Assembly: GCA_046483315.1 (NCBI GenBank)
Contig: JAWODJ010000026.1
Location: 1-64,000 of the forward strand
Length of the DNA stretch: 64,000 bases
Origin: PXAP01 sp046483315
GTDB lineage: Bacteria > Bacteroidota > Bacteroidia > Bacteroidales > PUMT01
Reading direction: 5' to 3'
Position 1 is the first letter of the stretch; each line of letters starts with the position of its first letter. Below the pieces are notes generated by a model, which had not been told where the DNA came from, ran no database searches, and saw only the letters and a list, made by a program, of their open reading frames with translations. Below, piece after piece: positions 48,964-58,479 of the stretch. The position numbers and the translations under genes are program-made.

Positions 48964-49899
48964 TCAGAAAAGTTTCATGTCGTCCAGTGTCTTCTTTAAT
49001 TGGCGGACTGAACAGGCAGAATCATAAAGGAGTTGCTTTTCATCTTTATCCAGTTCTATCTCTATGACCTCTTCAACACCTGTTCTGCCAAGCTTGACAG
49101 GGACACCAAGATAAATATCTCTGATACCGTATTCTCCGTTAACATATGCACAGATTGAGAAAATACGGTGCTGGTCATGAACGATTGCCTCAACCATAAG
49201 TGCTACAGCTGCACCCGGAGCGTACCAGGCAGATGTACCTATAAGCTTAACAAGGTCGCCGCCACCTTGCCTGGTTTTCTGAACGATCCTGTCAACTTCA
49301 TCCTGATCAAGCATTTGTGAAACAGGGATTCCTGAGACAGATGTATACCGTGGCAGAGGAACCATTGTGTCGCCGTGACCTCCAAGCAGAAGTGCCTGTA
49401 CATCGCGGGGTGAGGTATTGAGAGTTTCTGCAATAAATGATTTGTATCTTGCCGCGTCAAGTATTCCGGCCATGCCGAATACTTTACTGTGATGTTTGTT
49501 TGCTGCAAGGTATGCAGCGTAGGTCATTACATCAAGGGGGTTGGAGACTACTATGATAATTGCATCGGGTGAGTACTTAATCGCCTTTTCGGTTACTTCT
49601 TTTACAATCTTTGCATTGGTGGCAATAAGGTCATCGCGGCTCATCCCGGGCTTTCTTGGCACACCTGAGGTAATTACTATTATCTCCGAGCCTTTTGTTG
49701 CCAGATAGTCGTTGGTAACTCCTGTGATCCTGGTGTCAAAAATATTAACAGGAGCTGTTTGCCACATATCCAGCGCCTTGCCTTCGGCAAGCCCAGGTTT
49801 AACATCAACCAGCACTATCTGGTTAGCCAAAGCTTTATGTGCTATAACATTTGCACATGTGGCACCGACATTTCCGGCACCGATAACCGTTATTTTCAT
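48964..49899 (-). CDS. mdh: Malate dehydrogenase
   Basis: The TCA-cycle enzyme that converts malate and oxaloacetate with NAD. The 311-residue protein has the Rossmann motif GAGNVGATCA (7-16). Substrate arginines are Arg82 and Arg88 in GVPRKPGMSRDD and Arg151. The catalytic pair is Asp148 and His175 (GGHGDTMVP). Arg82, rather than Gln, at the specificity position favours malate over lactate. This is the LDH-like type of malate dehydrogenase common in Bacteroidota. It is downstream of the exporter operon on the same strand, with a hairpin between. Confidence 0.95.
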   Translation of the reverse strand: MKITVIGAGNVGATCANVIAHKALANQIVLVDVKPGLAEGKALDMWQTAPVNIFDTRITGVTNDYLATKGSEIIVITSGVPRKPGMSRDDLIATNAKIVKEVTEKAIKYSPDAIIIVVSNPLDVMTYAAYLAANKHHSKVFGMAGILDAARYKSFIAETLNTSPRDVQALLLGGHGDTMVPLPRYTSVSGIPVSQMLDQDEVDRIVQKTRQGGGDLVKLIGTSAWYAPGAAVALMVEAIVHDQHRIFSICAYVNGEYGIRDIYLGVPVKLGRTGVEEVIEIELDKDEKQLLYDSACSVRQLKKTLDDMKLF

Positions 49900-50020
49900 A
49901 AGTTATATTATAAAGTATTATTGCTCAGGGTTCGTTTCATGTTTCATGTTTTATATGCTTAACAGTAATAATCCGGTTTAGTTCAAAAAATAAAACACAA
50001 GTTAATAAAAAACAACCGGT

Positions 50021-50042
50021 AACTTTCCTGTGCAGGAAAGTT
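50021..50042. terminator. Palindromic hairpin between TolC-like gene and mdh
   Basis: AACTTTCCT and AGGAAAGTT form a perfect 9-bp stem around loop GTGC. On the minus strand, a six-T run follows only about nine bases after the stem, so termination after the TolC-like gene is likely but not certain. Confidence 0.5.
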
Positions 50043-50114
50043 ATTTGAAACAGTGTGGTGTTTTTCTTTTGTTGATAACACAAAAGAAACGACAGACTAA
50101 CGGGGAAGGAGGGT

Positions 50115-51611
50115 TTAGAGAATCAGGTCGTCAAAATCTTCAGTCAGCTTTATATCCCTTTCAAAATCATACAAAGTGAGTCGCCGGAGATTATAATAGT
50201 ATTGCCAGTAGTTCCTGAGTGCCGATATGAATCCCCTTCTGGCAACATCCTGTTCCCTGATGGCATCATTCAGATCACGCACATCTATCCTTCCTATCAG
50301 AAATCTTTCCCGGGTGACATCAAATCTTTTCTGAGCAATTGTGTCGGCTTTCAATGCTATATCCAGCTGATCATATTGCATTATGAACTGCATCACCTCC
50401 AGATAGACATTTTGCTCGAAATCTATTCTGGATTGCTCAACCTGGGTGCGAACAACCTCCTGGCTGGACTGTGCCATCCTGTACCTGCCCCGCCCCAGGC
50501 CCCAATCGATTAAGGGTATCTCGAGACCAATCTGTAATCTTTGCGATACCTGTGGGTCCTGATATGCATCTGTAAATTCGGGACTGCTGCTTGTCAGACC
50601 GTAAACAGCAAAGAGATCCGCATTAAATCCTCTTTCCGAACGGGCTCTGGCCACATCCCTGTCCGCTTCAATCAGTTGTCGTTCAAACTGAAGAATTTCG
50701 GGATTATTGTTAAGGGCTTCATTCAGAGCTTTACCCAAATCTGGTTTGAAAACCGGTATTTCAGAATCAATAATCAATTCAATATCAACCGTTTCATTGT
50801 AACCAAGAAATGAACGTAACCGGAATTTGCGCACTTCCAGATCAAGGATGGCTTCGTTAAGTGCTGTACCGGCATTAAGAAAGCTGAGTTCCATTTGCAG
50901 CAACTGGTTTTCCGGGATTGTTCCGATGTTGTAACGCCCCTGGGCAATGCGGTAAAGGGTATCTGTATTGGAATAATTAAGCTGGGCTATTTCCAGGTTG
51001 ACCTGGGCCAGAGCAAGATCGAAAAAAAGATTGACAGCCCTTAGAGCTACGTTTTCAATGGAACTGACATAGCTTCTTTTCGCTTCTTCAAAACGGAGCG
51101 GTTCTATTTTGCGCTGCCAGCGATAGGCATTGTAACCTGAGAGGGATTGCCGGAAGCCTATATTTACGGGTGTTGTCCTGTATGAAGCACTGTCTATGTC
51201 AAGGTTGTCAACCCTCTGGAGTTCGGAAGACAGAAATATTTGCCCGCCGGTCAGTCCGATATTCTGGTTTAGCGACAGACTGGCAAGGGAGTTGATAATA
51301 TTCCTCTCAATAAACTGGTCTGTCCCGTCCGGCAATGTATAGCTTGTTATAGAGCGGTTAAAATCGGGCAGTGTACCCCTCAGGTTGAGGTTAGGTAAAA
51401 ATTCTGCCCTGTAGGTACGGTGTTGCCAGTAGCTTGCCCTGTATCTGTGCTGCGCAAGGATAGCCTGTGGTGATTGTTCTTTGGCTATTTCAATGACCTC
51501 TTCAAGTGTCAGGTTCATAGTACGCTGACCATTCTGACTGTTAACAAAAGGTATGTTTGTTAAAAGAAAGATCATTATCAGGCCAGATATGTTCAAAATG
51601 TATTTTTGCAT
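50115..51611 (-). CDS. TolC-family outer-membrane efflux protein
   Basis: A 498-residue outer-membrane channel with a signal peptide (cleavage after FVNSQ, about residue 26) and two OEP repeats of long helices. Landmarks are LTLEEVIEIAKEQSP at the mature start, NLNLRGTLPDFN, and the second repeat with LNEALNNNPEILQFERQLIEADRDVARARSE (in part). The length is normal. It is the third gene of the operon after the adaptor and the permease, and forms the outer part of that exporter. Confidence 0.9.
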   Translation of the reverse strand: MQKYILNISGLIMIFLLTNIPFVNSQNGQRTMNLTLEEVIEIAKEQSPQAILAQHRYRASYWQHRTYRAEFLPNLNLRGTLPDFNRSITSYTLPDGTDQFIERNIINSLASLSLNQNIGLTGGQIFLSSELQRVDNLDIDSASYRTTPVNIGFRQSLSGYNAYRWQRKIEPLRFEEAKRSYVSSIENVALRAVNLFFDLALAQVNLEIAQLNYSNTDTLYRIAQGRYNIGTIPENQLLQMELSFLNAGTALNEAILDLEVRKFRLRSFLGYNETVDIELIIDSEIPVFKPDLGKALNEALNNNPEILQFERQLIEADRDVARARSERGFNADLFAVYGLTSSSPEFTDAYQDPQVSQRLQIGLEIPLIDWGLGRGRYRMAQSSQEVVRTQVEQSRIDFEQNVYLEVMQFIMQYDQLDIALKADTIAQKRFDVTRERFLIGRIDVRDLNDAIREQDVARRGFISALRNYWQYYYNLRRLTLYDFERDIKLTEDFDDLIL

Positions 51612-51667
51612 TTGAAGCAGGAAAATTTATAGGTTAATAATTAAGTTGCTTTGCAGACTGCCGGGAG

Positions 51668-53041
51668 TTACTCATAGCGCAGTGATTCAATAGGATCTTT
51701 TTCTGCTGCTCTCTTGGCAGGCCAATATCCAAATATCACACCTACCGAGGCCGAAACAAAAAAGGCTATCAGAACAGATGAAAATGAAACAATAGTTGAT
51801 ATATCTGCAAAATGGGTTATCATATTTGAAAGAATAATGCCAAGTACTACACCAATCAATCCCCCTGATATACTTATCAGTACGGCCTCAGAAAGGAATT
51901 GCACTATAATATCTATCCTTGTGGCACCTATTGCCTGCCGTGTCCCTATCTCCTTGATTCTCTCCATTACCGACGCGAACATAATGTTCATTATGCCTAT
52001 ACCACCGACAATCAAAGAGATACTTGCGATTGCCCCAAGCACTATGTTGAATATCTCCCTTGTACGCTGCTGTTGTTTGAGCAGAAGTTCGGGTACCGTA
52101 ACCTCAAAATCCTTTACTTCAGAATGTCTTCTTAGCAGCATGCGGCCAATAAGTTCGGCGGTAGGTGAAAGTTTTTCGGTTTCATCAACCTGGACAACAA
52201 TCTTATCCAGCTGGTGGTAGTTCGATGATGTATTCTGACCCGGATTTGTGCTTATCATATTCCTTATCATCATAAATCCTCTTCCTCCTCCAACACTTAC
52301 CCCCGATCCTGCAGATTCACTTCTCAGAATTCCGCGGTTCTGGTATCTCATAAGCATGGTCTTTACCGGAATATAAATGTTATCGTTATATACATTTATT
52401 CCAACATTTTCAAATGCTGAAACAGAGACGTTACTTCTTTCAATTACTCCTATAACCTGCAACCATACATGACCGAACTTGATATATTTGCCGACGGGAT
52501 TAACATCGGGGAAGAACCTTGATTTAATGTTCGCACCTATGACACAAACCGCCAAACCGTTTTCCTGCTGATGTTCATTGAATACTGTTCCTGACTCAAG
52601 TGGAAGGTTAAACAGGTCAAAATAGTCGGTCGAAACGCCGATTAGTTTGGCGGCTTCTCTTTTCCCTCCGTAAACAGCGTGAGAGTTAAGGGCTATTTCC
52701 GGACTAATGCTTACAACTGACGGTATGGTTGTCCGTATGGCCTCAGCATCGAGAAGGCTGAGACCTCTGCTGAATTTACCCCTTTCTCTCTGCCCGTTTC
52801 CGTTTCCGTTTTCTTCGCCTGAATCTTCTGTTTCCTGCACTATGGGAGAAATAAGAATATTATTTACCCCAACCATCTTGATCTGTTCAAGTATTTCCTG
52901 CTGGGCACCATTTCCTATAGCCAGCATGCTTATAACAGATGCAACTCCGAAAATAATACCCAGCGCTGTAAGAACAGATTTCAGTTTATTTGCCAGGATA
53001 GATTCCATGGCAATCACAACATCATGAAAATATTTTCTCAT
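51668..53041 (-). CDS. MacB-like ABC permease, lacking an ATPase domain
   Basis: A 457-residue FtsX/MacB-fold permease. It has an N-terminal membrane helix (about 21-45, VLTALGIIFGVASVISML), a MacB-type periplasmic domain and three C-terminal membrane helices (about 335-450). Landmarks are KEIGTRQAIGATRIDI and YWPAKRAAEKDPIESLRYE (in part). MacB proper carries an N-terminal ATPase, which is absent here. No ATPase gene is in the operon. The periplasmic domain has an unusual Glu/Gly/Asn-rich stretch (SGEENGNGNGQRERGKF). The ATPase must come from elsewhere, perhaps the LolD-like gene at 43390. Confidence 0.88.
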   Translation of the reverse strand: MRKYFHDVVIAMESILANKLKSVLTALGIIFGVASVISMLAIGNGAQQEILEQIKMVGVNNILISPIVQETEDSGEENGNGNGQRERGKFSRGLSLLDAEAIRTTIPSVVSISPEIALNSHAVYGGKREAAKLIGVSTDYFDLFNLPLESGTVFNEHQQENGLAVCVIGANIKSRFFPDVNPVGKYIKFGHVWLQVIGVIERSNVSVSAFENVGINVYNDNIYIPVKTMLMRYQNRGILRSESAGSGVSVGGGRGFMMIRNMISTNPGQNTSSNYHQLDKIVVQVDETEKLSPTAELIGRMLLRRHSEVKDFEVTVPELLLKQQQRTREIFNIVLGAIASISLIVGGIGIMNIMFASVMERIKEIGTRQAIGATRIDIIVQFLSEAVLISISGGLIGVVLGIILSNMITHFADISTIVSFSSVLIAFFVSASVGVIFGYWPAKRAAEKDPIESLRYE

Positions 53042-53052
53042 CTTTTATTTTT

Positions 53053-54468
53053 TCAGTTTCCGGGTCTTGTCATCTGCAACTCACCGGCACCAGCTCCCGG
53101 ACCGGCACCGGAACGCATTTGTCTCGTTCTTTCCTCACGTTCTCTCAGAACCCTTTCTTCTTCTTCCCTTCTTGCCTGCTCATCAGCTATCTCCTGCTGT
53201 TTTTTTTCTTCAATTATGGCAATAAGTTCTTCACCTGCCATCCTGAACTTATCAGGGTTTTCCGGAACGGTAAGATAAACCCGGTCGTTCTCTTCCAGTC
53301 CGTGTTCAACTATTACGTGGTTGTCATTGGACCCTCCCAGCACTACCACCTGTTTTGTGCCGGATTTTTTAAATACACATGGTATGCTGTCTGTCAGATT
53401 GATGGCTTCCAGCGGAACATAAAGAACATCCTCATAGGTCTCCGTTACTATCACATTGCTTGTGGTCATTGCCGGGCGCAGAATAGGGTCATACTCATTT
53501 ATTCTGATAAGAACTTCGAAAACTTTCGCATCTGTATTTTGCATCTGTTCCCCGACATTTGCTACCTGAGTGATCTCTCCCGTATATTGCCTTTCGGGGA
53601 AGGCATCAACGCCCACCCGCACTTTCTGGCCGGCTTTGATTTTACTAACGTCAATTTCATTGACGTATGTCCTTGAAAGCATTGATGACAGATCAGGAAG
53701 CGTGGCAACGGTCAGGTCCCAGGGACTGATATTTGAGCCGACTGTTCTTCTTGCACCGCTCCATTCCCTGTGATAGATCACCATACCTGATTTTGGTGCC
53801 CGTATTGTAAATTTATCAAGCACATTAAGCATCTCCTGGTACCTCCGCCTTTGCTGGGCCAGGTTTATGGCAGCCTCATTCATATCTTCGTTGGCTTGTT
53901 GTATCCTGAGCTGGTAATTCTGTTTAGCCTGTTCGAGACCTCTTTCTGCCCTGTCAAGACTGATCTCTGCCTGCCTGATCGTGGCAGGAGGCTCAAATTT
54001 TGACTGTTCCAGGGTGAGCCTTCTCTCTTCCACCGTATATTGCAGGTTTATTAGTTCATCACGCAGATTACTCAGGGTGATGGTTGTATCGAGTTGAGTC
54101 CTTGTATATTGTGCTTCTGCCCTTTCAAGAGCATCCTCCATATCTTTAAGCGTATTGTCTGATTCGGAACGGTCGAGCAATGCCACATAATCACCCGAAT
54201 CTACCACCGTACCTTCGGGTATTAGATCCTGAATACGGATATTGCCTATCCGCAGATTCCTGCTTCTTAATTCCTGGGGGCCCATTATCTGCTCCGAACG
54301 TTCTGCCTGAAGTTCGCCGGTAACAGTAACCAGAACCTCAAATTTACCCTTCATTACCGGGACTTCAAGCATGGCTGTATTTTCCTTTTCACCCGCCAGG
54401 GCATAAATAATTATGGCCGCTATAAGTATGCCTGTCACCGCTGATGTAACAATTATATTTCGCTTCAT
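53053..54468 (-). CDS. MacA/HlyD-type periplasmic adaptor
   Basis: A 471-residue membrane-fusion protein linking the inner-membrane permease to TolC. It has one N-terminal membrane anchor (about 5-25) and a long coiled-coil hairpin (about 100-215, many Glu/Gln/Arg). Beta-barrel and lipoyl segments are on both sides (IRAPKSGMVIYHRE, GQKVRVGVDAFP). The C-terminus is a charged Glu/Arg-rich run followed by a Gly/Pro/Ala tail. It is the first gene of the adaptor-permease-TolC operon, with gaps of 11 and 56 bases. The exported compound is unknown. Confidence 0.9.
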   Translation of the reverse strand: MKRNIIVTSAVTGILIAAIIIYALAGEKENTAMLEVPVMKGKFEVLVTVTGELQAERSEQIMGPQELRSRNLRIGNIRIQDLIPEGTVVDSGDYVALLDRSESDNTLKDMEDALERAEAQYTRTQLDTTITLSNLRDELINLQYTVEERRLTLEQSKFEPPATIRQAEISLDRAERGLEQAKQNYQLRIQQANEDMNEAAINLAQQRRRYQEMLNVLDKFTIRAPKSGMVIYHREWSGARRTVGSNISPWDLTVATLPDLSSMLSRTYVNEIDVSKIKAGQKVRVGVDAFPERQYTGEITQVANVGEQMQNTDAKVFEVLIRINEYDPILRPAMTTSNVIVTETYEDVLYVPLEAINLTDSIPCVFKKSGTKQVVVLGGSNDNHVIVEHGLEENDRVYLTVPENPDKFRMAGEELIAIIEEKKQQEIADEQARREEEERVLREREERTRQMRSGAGPGAGAGELQMTRPGN

Positions 54469-54961
54469 TACTTGTTAATTAACTATTTAGTTTTTTTTAA
54501 CTCTTAATTCATGTCCCTTCCGGGATACCTTTACTGCTGCAAAGAAACAAAAAAAAGCACCTGAAAGTTCAGGCTTAACTTTTTTTAACCTTAAGCATAA
54601 TGGTTCTTTCAGCATGTTTTTCTGCCCATTATCTTTAGAAAGAAGAGAACTGTTTTCTACTCCATTCATGGTTATGATTTAATAAATCAATGTGCCGGGA
54701 AATTATATTTTATATATGCTGTTTAAAGTAAACCCGTGTTTTATGAGACCAGGTGCCACGGGATTTTCACTATTGTAAATTTGATGGGTAGTAAGACGAA
54801 AGGTTTAATGAAGAGGCATTAAATTTATTAATTGTTATGAGAAATCCTCATAAACTGAAACTCACAAAAGGCTATTTGAAAAGCATGGGCATTCTCCGGG
54901 CTTAAAAGACTGCATATGATTTATCTGCGAAACATAATATACACATAAATACTTCGCCAGA
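54469..54961. other. Intergenic region upstream of the exporter operon
   Basis: 493 AT-rich bases between the glmM stop and the adaptor start. It holds a perfect plus-strand TAAATTTG (54776-54783) that faces no annotated gene. A 22-codon frame is at 54837-54905. A 60-codon minus frame at 54487-54669 is judged non-coding. I find no -7 element for the adaptor gene. Confidence 0.5.
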
Positions 54962-56356
54962 TTAGTTGCCGCTGTTAATACCGGCGATCTGTTTCATTAT
55001 CATATCAGAAAGGCTTTCAGCTTTTTCCCTGTCAGTACCTTCTGAATAAATTCTTATTACTGGTTCCGTATTTGATTTTCTGAGATGTACCCATCCATCG
55101 GGAAATTCTATTTTTATCCCGTCAGTTTCATTAACCGGGTAACCGGTATATTGCTTCCTGATATGTTGCAGCACCGAATCAATATCAGTATTTTCAGTAA
55201 GCTGGATCTTGTTCTTGGATAAATGGTAAGATGGATATTTCTTTCTGAGTTCACTGCATTTTTTGTCTTCATTTGCAAGATGTGTGAGAAAGAGGGCTAT
55301 TCCTGCAAGAGCATCACGGCCATAATGCAGATCAGGGCAGATAATACCCCCGTTACCCTCACCGCCTATAACTGCCCCGGTTCGCTTCATTTCGGCTGTA
55401 ACATTAACTTCCCCGACGGCTGAGGCGGAATATCTGCCGCCGTGGGATTCAGTGATCTCTTTAAGGGCCATCGTAGATGAGAGGTTTGAAACTGTATTCC
55501 CCGGCTTGTTCTTAAGAACATAATCGGCAACTGCCACGAGGGTGTATTCCTCTCCGAACATACTTCCGTCTTCATTTATTATTGCCAGTCTGTCAACATC
55601 CGGATCAACCGCAAATCCAACATCTGCTTTCCTGTTTTTTACAATTCCGGCAAGCTCTTTGAGGTTTTCCGGCAAAGGTTCGGGATTGTGTGGGAAATTA
55701 CCGTCAGGAGTGCAATATACCTTGATTATATCCTTTACCCCCAGGGCTTTTAGAAGTTCGGGCAAAATAATACCTCCTACTGAATTTACACAATCAATTG
55801 CTATCCTGAATTCGCATTTTCTTATTGCATCAATATTGACAAGAGGTAGTCGCAGTACAGCTTCAATGTGTTTTCCTGCAAAATCCCTGTTGGTTCTGTA
55901 TTTACCCAGATTGTGAGTTTCTGCATAGCTAAAATATCCTTCGTCTGCGATGCCGAGAAGTTTTTCTCCATCTTTGGCGGACAGGAACTCTCCCTTGTTG
56001 TCAAGCAGTTTCAGTGCGTTCCACTGTGCGGGATTATGACTTGCCGTAAGAATTATCCCCCCGTCAGCTTTATCAAACTGAACTGCCATTTCGACGGTAG
56101 GGGTAGATGCCGGTCCCAGATCAGTCACATCTATGCCCATCCCCATCAGGGTGCCGCATACCAGATGATTCACCATAGCTCCGGAAACCCTGGCATCCCT
56201 GCCTGTGACCACCCTGTATTTTTCTTTATTTTGTTGCTTTTTAACCCAAACTGCAAAAGCAGAGGTAAATTTAACAATATCAACAGGGGTAAGACCTTCA
56301 CCGGGTTTATCACCTATTGTGCCCCTGATGCCTGAAATGGATTTGATAAGAGTCAT
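54962..56356 (-). CDS. glmM: Phosphoglucosamine mutase (phosphohexomutase)
   Basis: It interconverts glucosamine 6-phosphate and 1-phosphate on the way to UDP-GlcNAc. The phosphorylated serine is Ser106 in TASHNP. The metal loop is DPDVDR (251-256), and the sugar-binding GGEGNGG and the phosphate-binding RKSNTEPVIRIY are near the C-terminus. The start MTLIKSISGIRGTIG is typical of the Bacteroidota proteins annotated as GlmM. The length is 464. A phosphomannomutase role cannot be excluded by eye. Confidence 0.9.
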   Translation of the reverse strand: MTLIKSISGIRGTIGDKPGEGLTPVDIVKFTSAFAVWVKKQQNKEKYRVVTGRDARVSGAMVNHLVCGTLMGMGIDVTDLGPASTPTVEMAVQFDKADGGIILTASHNPAQWNALKLLDNKGEFLSAKDGEKLLGIADEGYFSYAETHNLGKYRTNRDFAGKHIEAVLRLPLVNIDAIRKCEFRIAIDCVNSVGGIILPELLKALGVKDIIKVYCTPDGNFPHNPEPLPENLKELAGIVKNRKADVGFAVDPDVDRLAIINEDGSMFGEEYTLVAVADYVLKNKPGNTVSNLSSTMALKEITESHGGRYSASAVGEVNVTAEMKRTGAVIGGEGNGGIICPDLHYGRDALAGIALFLTHLANEDKKCSELRKKYPSYHLSKNKIQLTENTDIDSVLQHIRKQYTGYPVNETDGIKIEFPDGWVHLRKSNTEPVIRIYSEGTDREKAESLSDMIMKQIAGINSGN

Positions 56357-56550
56357 TGGAACGTTTTTGAAAATTATTTTATGGAAAACGAAGTTATATC
56401 AATTGATTGAATATACCGGCAATTATATAAAAAAACTTTGTTAATGTTACTATACAGTCTTCATGGCTTTCGTATCAGCAAAATTTTACCTTATAAAACC
56501 GGATGAAGTTTTAAATACCGGGAGCATACCCTTTATGGCACTAAATATAT

Positions 56551-56558
56551 TACCTTTG
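56551..56558 (+). promoter_or_regulatory. Putative -7 element for the rluB-era-der run
   Basis: TACCTTTG followed by C is a perfect TAnnTTTG, 54 bases before the pseudouridine synthase start. CTTTA lies about 20 bases upstream of it. Confidence 0.5.
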
Positions 56559-56611
56559 CATCATAAAATGTTGACGAGAAACCCGCCTCCATATATATCA
56601 ATCATTATAAC

Positions 56612-57511
56612 ATGCAGGACAGGAAAACAGGTAAACCAGGTGGTAAAAGAAAGTCCGAAAAGGAACATCCTTTTGAAAAGTTCAGGAATAAAAAACCCGG
56701 TGCCGGCAAAAAGCAGGTCTCCGATGAAAAGAGGGGAGCATTTATAAAAAGCAGCAGGGATACCGGGAAACAACCTTTTGCGGCTTATAAGCCTAAAGAG
56801 ATAAGGCTTAACAGATATATTGCTAATTCAGGCATCTGTTCACGCAGAGAGGCTGATGATTATATTGTTGCAGGCCATGTAAAGGTAAACGACAAGGTTG
56901 TAAAGGAGGTTGGCACAAAGGTTACTTATTCTGATGTGGTCAGGTTCAAGGGAAAAAAGCTCAATCCTGAGAAAAAGATTTATCTTCTGCTAAATAAGCC
57001 CAGGGATTTTATCTCTACAGTGGATGATCCGTATGCAAAGAGGACTGTTATGGAACTTGTCAGGGACAGTTGCAGGGAGAGGATTTACCCGGTCGGCAGA
57101 CTGGATCGTCATACTACAGGCCTGTTACTGTTTACCAATGATGGTGAACTGACTAAAAAGCTTACCCATCCCTCACATAAGGTGGTTAAGATATATCAGG
57201 TGGGACTTGACAGGCCTTTTGAGCGTGCAGATATGGAAAAGATTGCCGGCGGCCTTGAACTTGAAGACGGACCTGTTCAGGTTGACCAGATCAGCTGGGT
57301 CGATGAGTCTGATAAATCCCAGGTGGGAATTCAGCTGCATTCGGGCAAAAACCGTATTATCAGGCGGATATTTAAATATCTTGATTACAAGGTGGTAAAA
57401 CTCGACAGGGTGTTTTTTGCCGGCCTGACAAAAAAGAACCTTCCAAGAGGGAAGTGGCGTTTCCTTAGTGAGAAGGAAGTAAACAGGCTTAAGATGAATA
57501 TTTTCAGATAA
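56612..57511 (+). CDS. RluB-like rRNA pseudouridine synthase
   Basis: It converts a specific uridine in ribosomal RNA to pseudouridine. The 299-residue protein starts with a Lys/Arg-rich unordered tail (1-60), which is longer than in E. coli RluB. The S4 RNA-binding domain (about 64-110, LNRYIANSGICSRREADDYI in part) follows, then the RsuA/RluB catalytic domain. The catalytic Asp165 is in GRLDRHTTGLL, and RIIRRIF is near the end. RluB fits best, but RluE/F/RsuA cannot be ruled out. It is followed by era at 18 bases. Confidence 0.9.
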   Translation: MQDRKTGKPGGKRKSEKEHPFEKFRNKKPGAGKKQVSDEKRGAFIKSSRDTGKQPFAAYKPKEIRLNRYIANSGICSRREADDYIVAGHVKVNDKVVKEVGTKVTYSDVVRFKGKKLNPEKKIYLLLNKPRDFISTVDDPYAKRTVMELVRDSCRERIYPVGRLDRHTTGLLLFTNDGELTKKLTHPSHKVVKIYQVGLDRPFERADMEKIAGGLELEDGPVQVDQISWVDESDKSQVGIQLHSGKNRIIRRIFKYLDYKVVKLDRVFFAGLTKKNLPRGKWRFLSEKEVNRLKMNIFR

Positions 57512-57529
57512 TTAAAATAGCCTGACCAA

Positions 57530-58411
57530 ATGGCACACAAATCCGGTTTTGTTAATATCGTGGGAAATCCGAATGTCGGAAAATCAACAATTATGAATGC
57601 ACTGGTGGGGGAGAACCTCTCAATAATAACATCCAAGGCACAAACCACACGGCATCGAATAATGGGAATGGTAAACGGTGAAGATTTCCAGGTAGTTTAC
57701 TCGGATACGCCCGGGATTATCAAACCAAACTATAAGCTCCATGAATCGATGATGAATTTTGTAAATAAAGCTGTTACCGACGCTGATATTATTCTGTATG
57801 TAACCGATATTCAGGAGGAACCGTTGAAAAACCGTGATTATACTGATAAAATAAATAAAATCGGGATTCCGGTCCTGTTGCTGATCAATAAGATAGATCT
57901 CAGCTCTCAGGAAAAACTTGAGGAACTGGTGGCCCGGTGGAAAGAGATACTTCCTTCTGCTATTGTTATACCTGTTTCAGCCAGGGAAAAATTCAATCTG
58001 GACACTGTTTTTGGAAAGATTCTGGATCTACTGCCCGAATCACCGCCTTATTATCCCAAAGATACCCTTACCGACAAATCAGAGAGGTTTTTTGCATCTG
58101 AAATAATACGTGAAAAAGTATTCCTTAACTACCAGAAGGAGATACCTTATTCAACGGAGATTGAAATTGAAGAGTTTGCCGAAAGTGACAAGATCCTTCG
58201 TATAAGGGCTGTCATTCATGTTGCGCGTGATACCCAGAAGGGCATTATTATCGGCAGCGGAGGGGCTGCTCTGAAAAAGACCGGAACGGCAGCCAGGCTG
58301 GACATGGAGGAATTTTTTTGCAGGAAAGTATTTCTGGAGTTGTTTGTAAAGGTAAACAAAGATTGGCGTACAAAGGATTATCAACTTAAAAGATTCGGAT
58401 ACAAAAATTAA
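57530..58411 (+). CDS. era: GTPase Era
   Basis: A small-subunit assembly GTPase. G1 is GNPNVGKST (12-20), G2 lies in TTRHRI, G3 is DTPGII, G4 is NKID and G5 is SAREK. The C-terminal KH domain carries GIIIGSGGAALKK. The length (293) is normal. It lies between the pseudouridine synthase and der, a ribosome-assembly group on one strand. Confidence 0.97.
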   Translation: MAHKSGFVNIVGNPNVGKSTIMNALVGENLSIITSKAQTTRHRIMGMVNGEDFQVVYSDTPGIIKPNYKLHESMMNFVNKAVTDADIILYVTDIQEEPLKNRDYTDKINKIGIPVLLLINKIDLSSQEKLEELVARWKEILPSAIVIPVSAREKFNLDTVFGKILDLLPESPPYYPKDTLTDKSERFFASEIIREKVFLNYQKEIPYSTEIEIEEFAESDKILRIRAVIHVARDTQKGIIIGSGGAALKKTGTAARLDMEEFFCRKVFLELFVKVNKDWRTKDYQLKRFGYKN

Positions 58412-58479
58412 GAATCAGCGATGAGTAATTGTCCGGTTGGAATTGAAAATTACTTTGTATTAACTGTTAGCTGAATATT

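Noticed and set aside
54487..54669. 60-codon minus-strand frame upstream of the adaptor gene
   Set aside because: Random-looking sequence that overlaps the expected promoter region.
56463..56747. 94-codon frame overlapping the start of the pseudouridine synthase
   Set aside because: It overlaps both the -7 element and the true gene in another frame.
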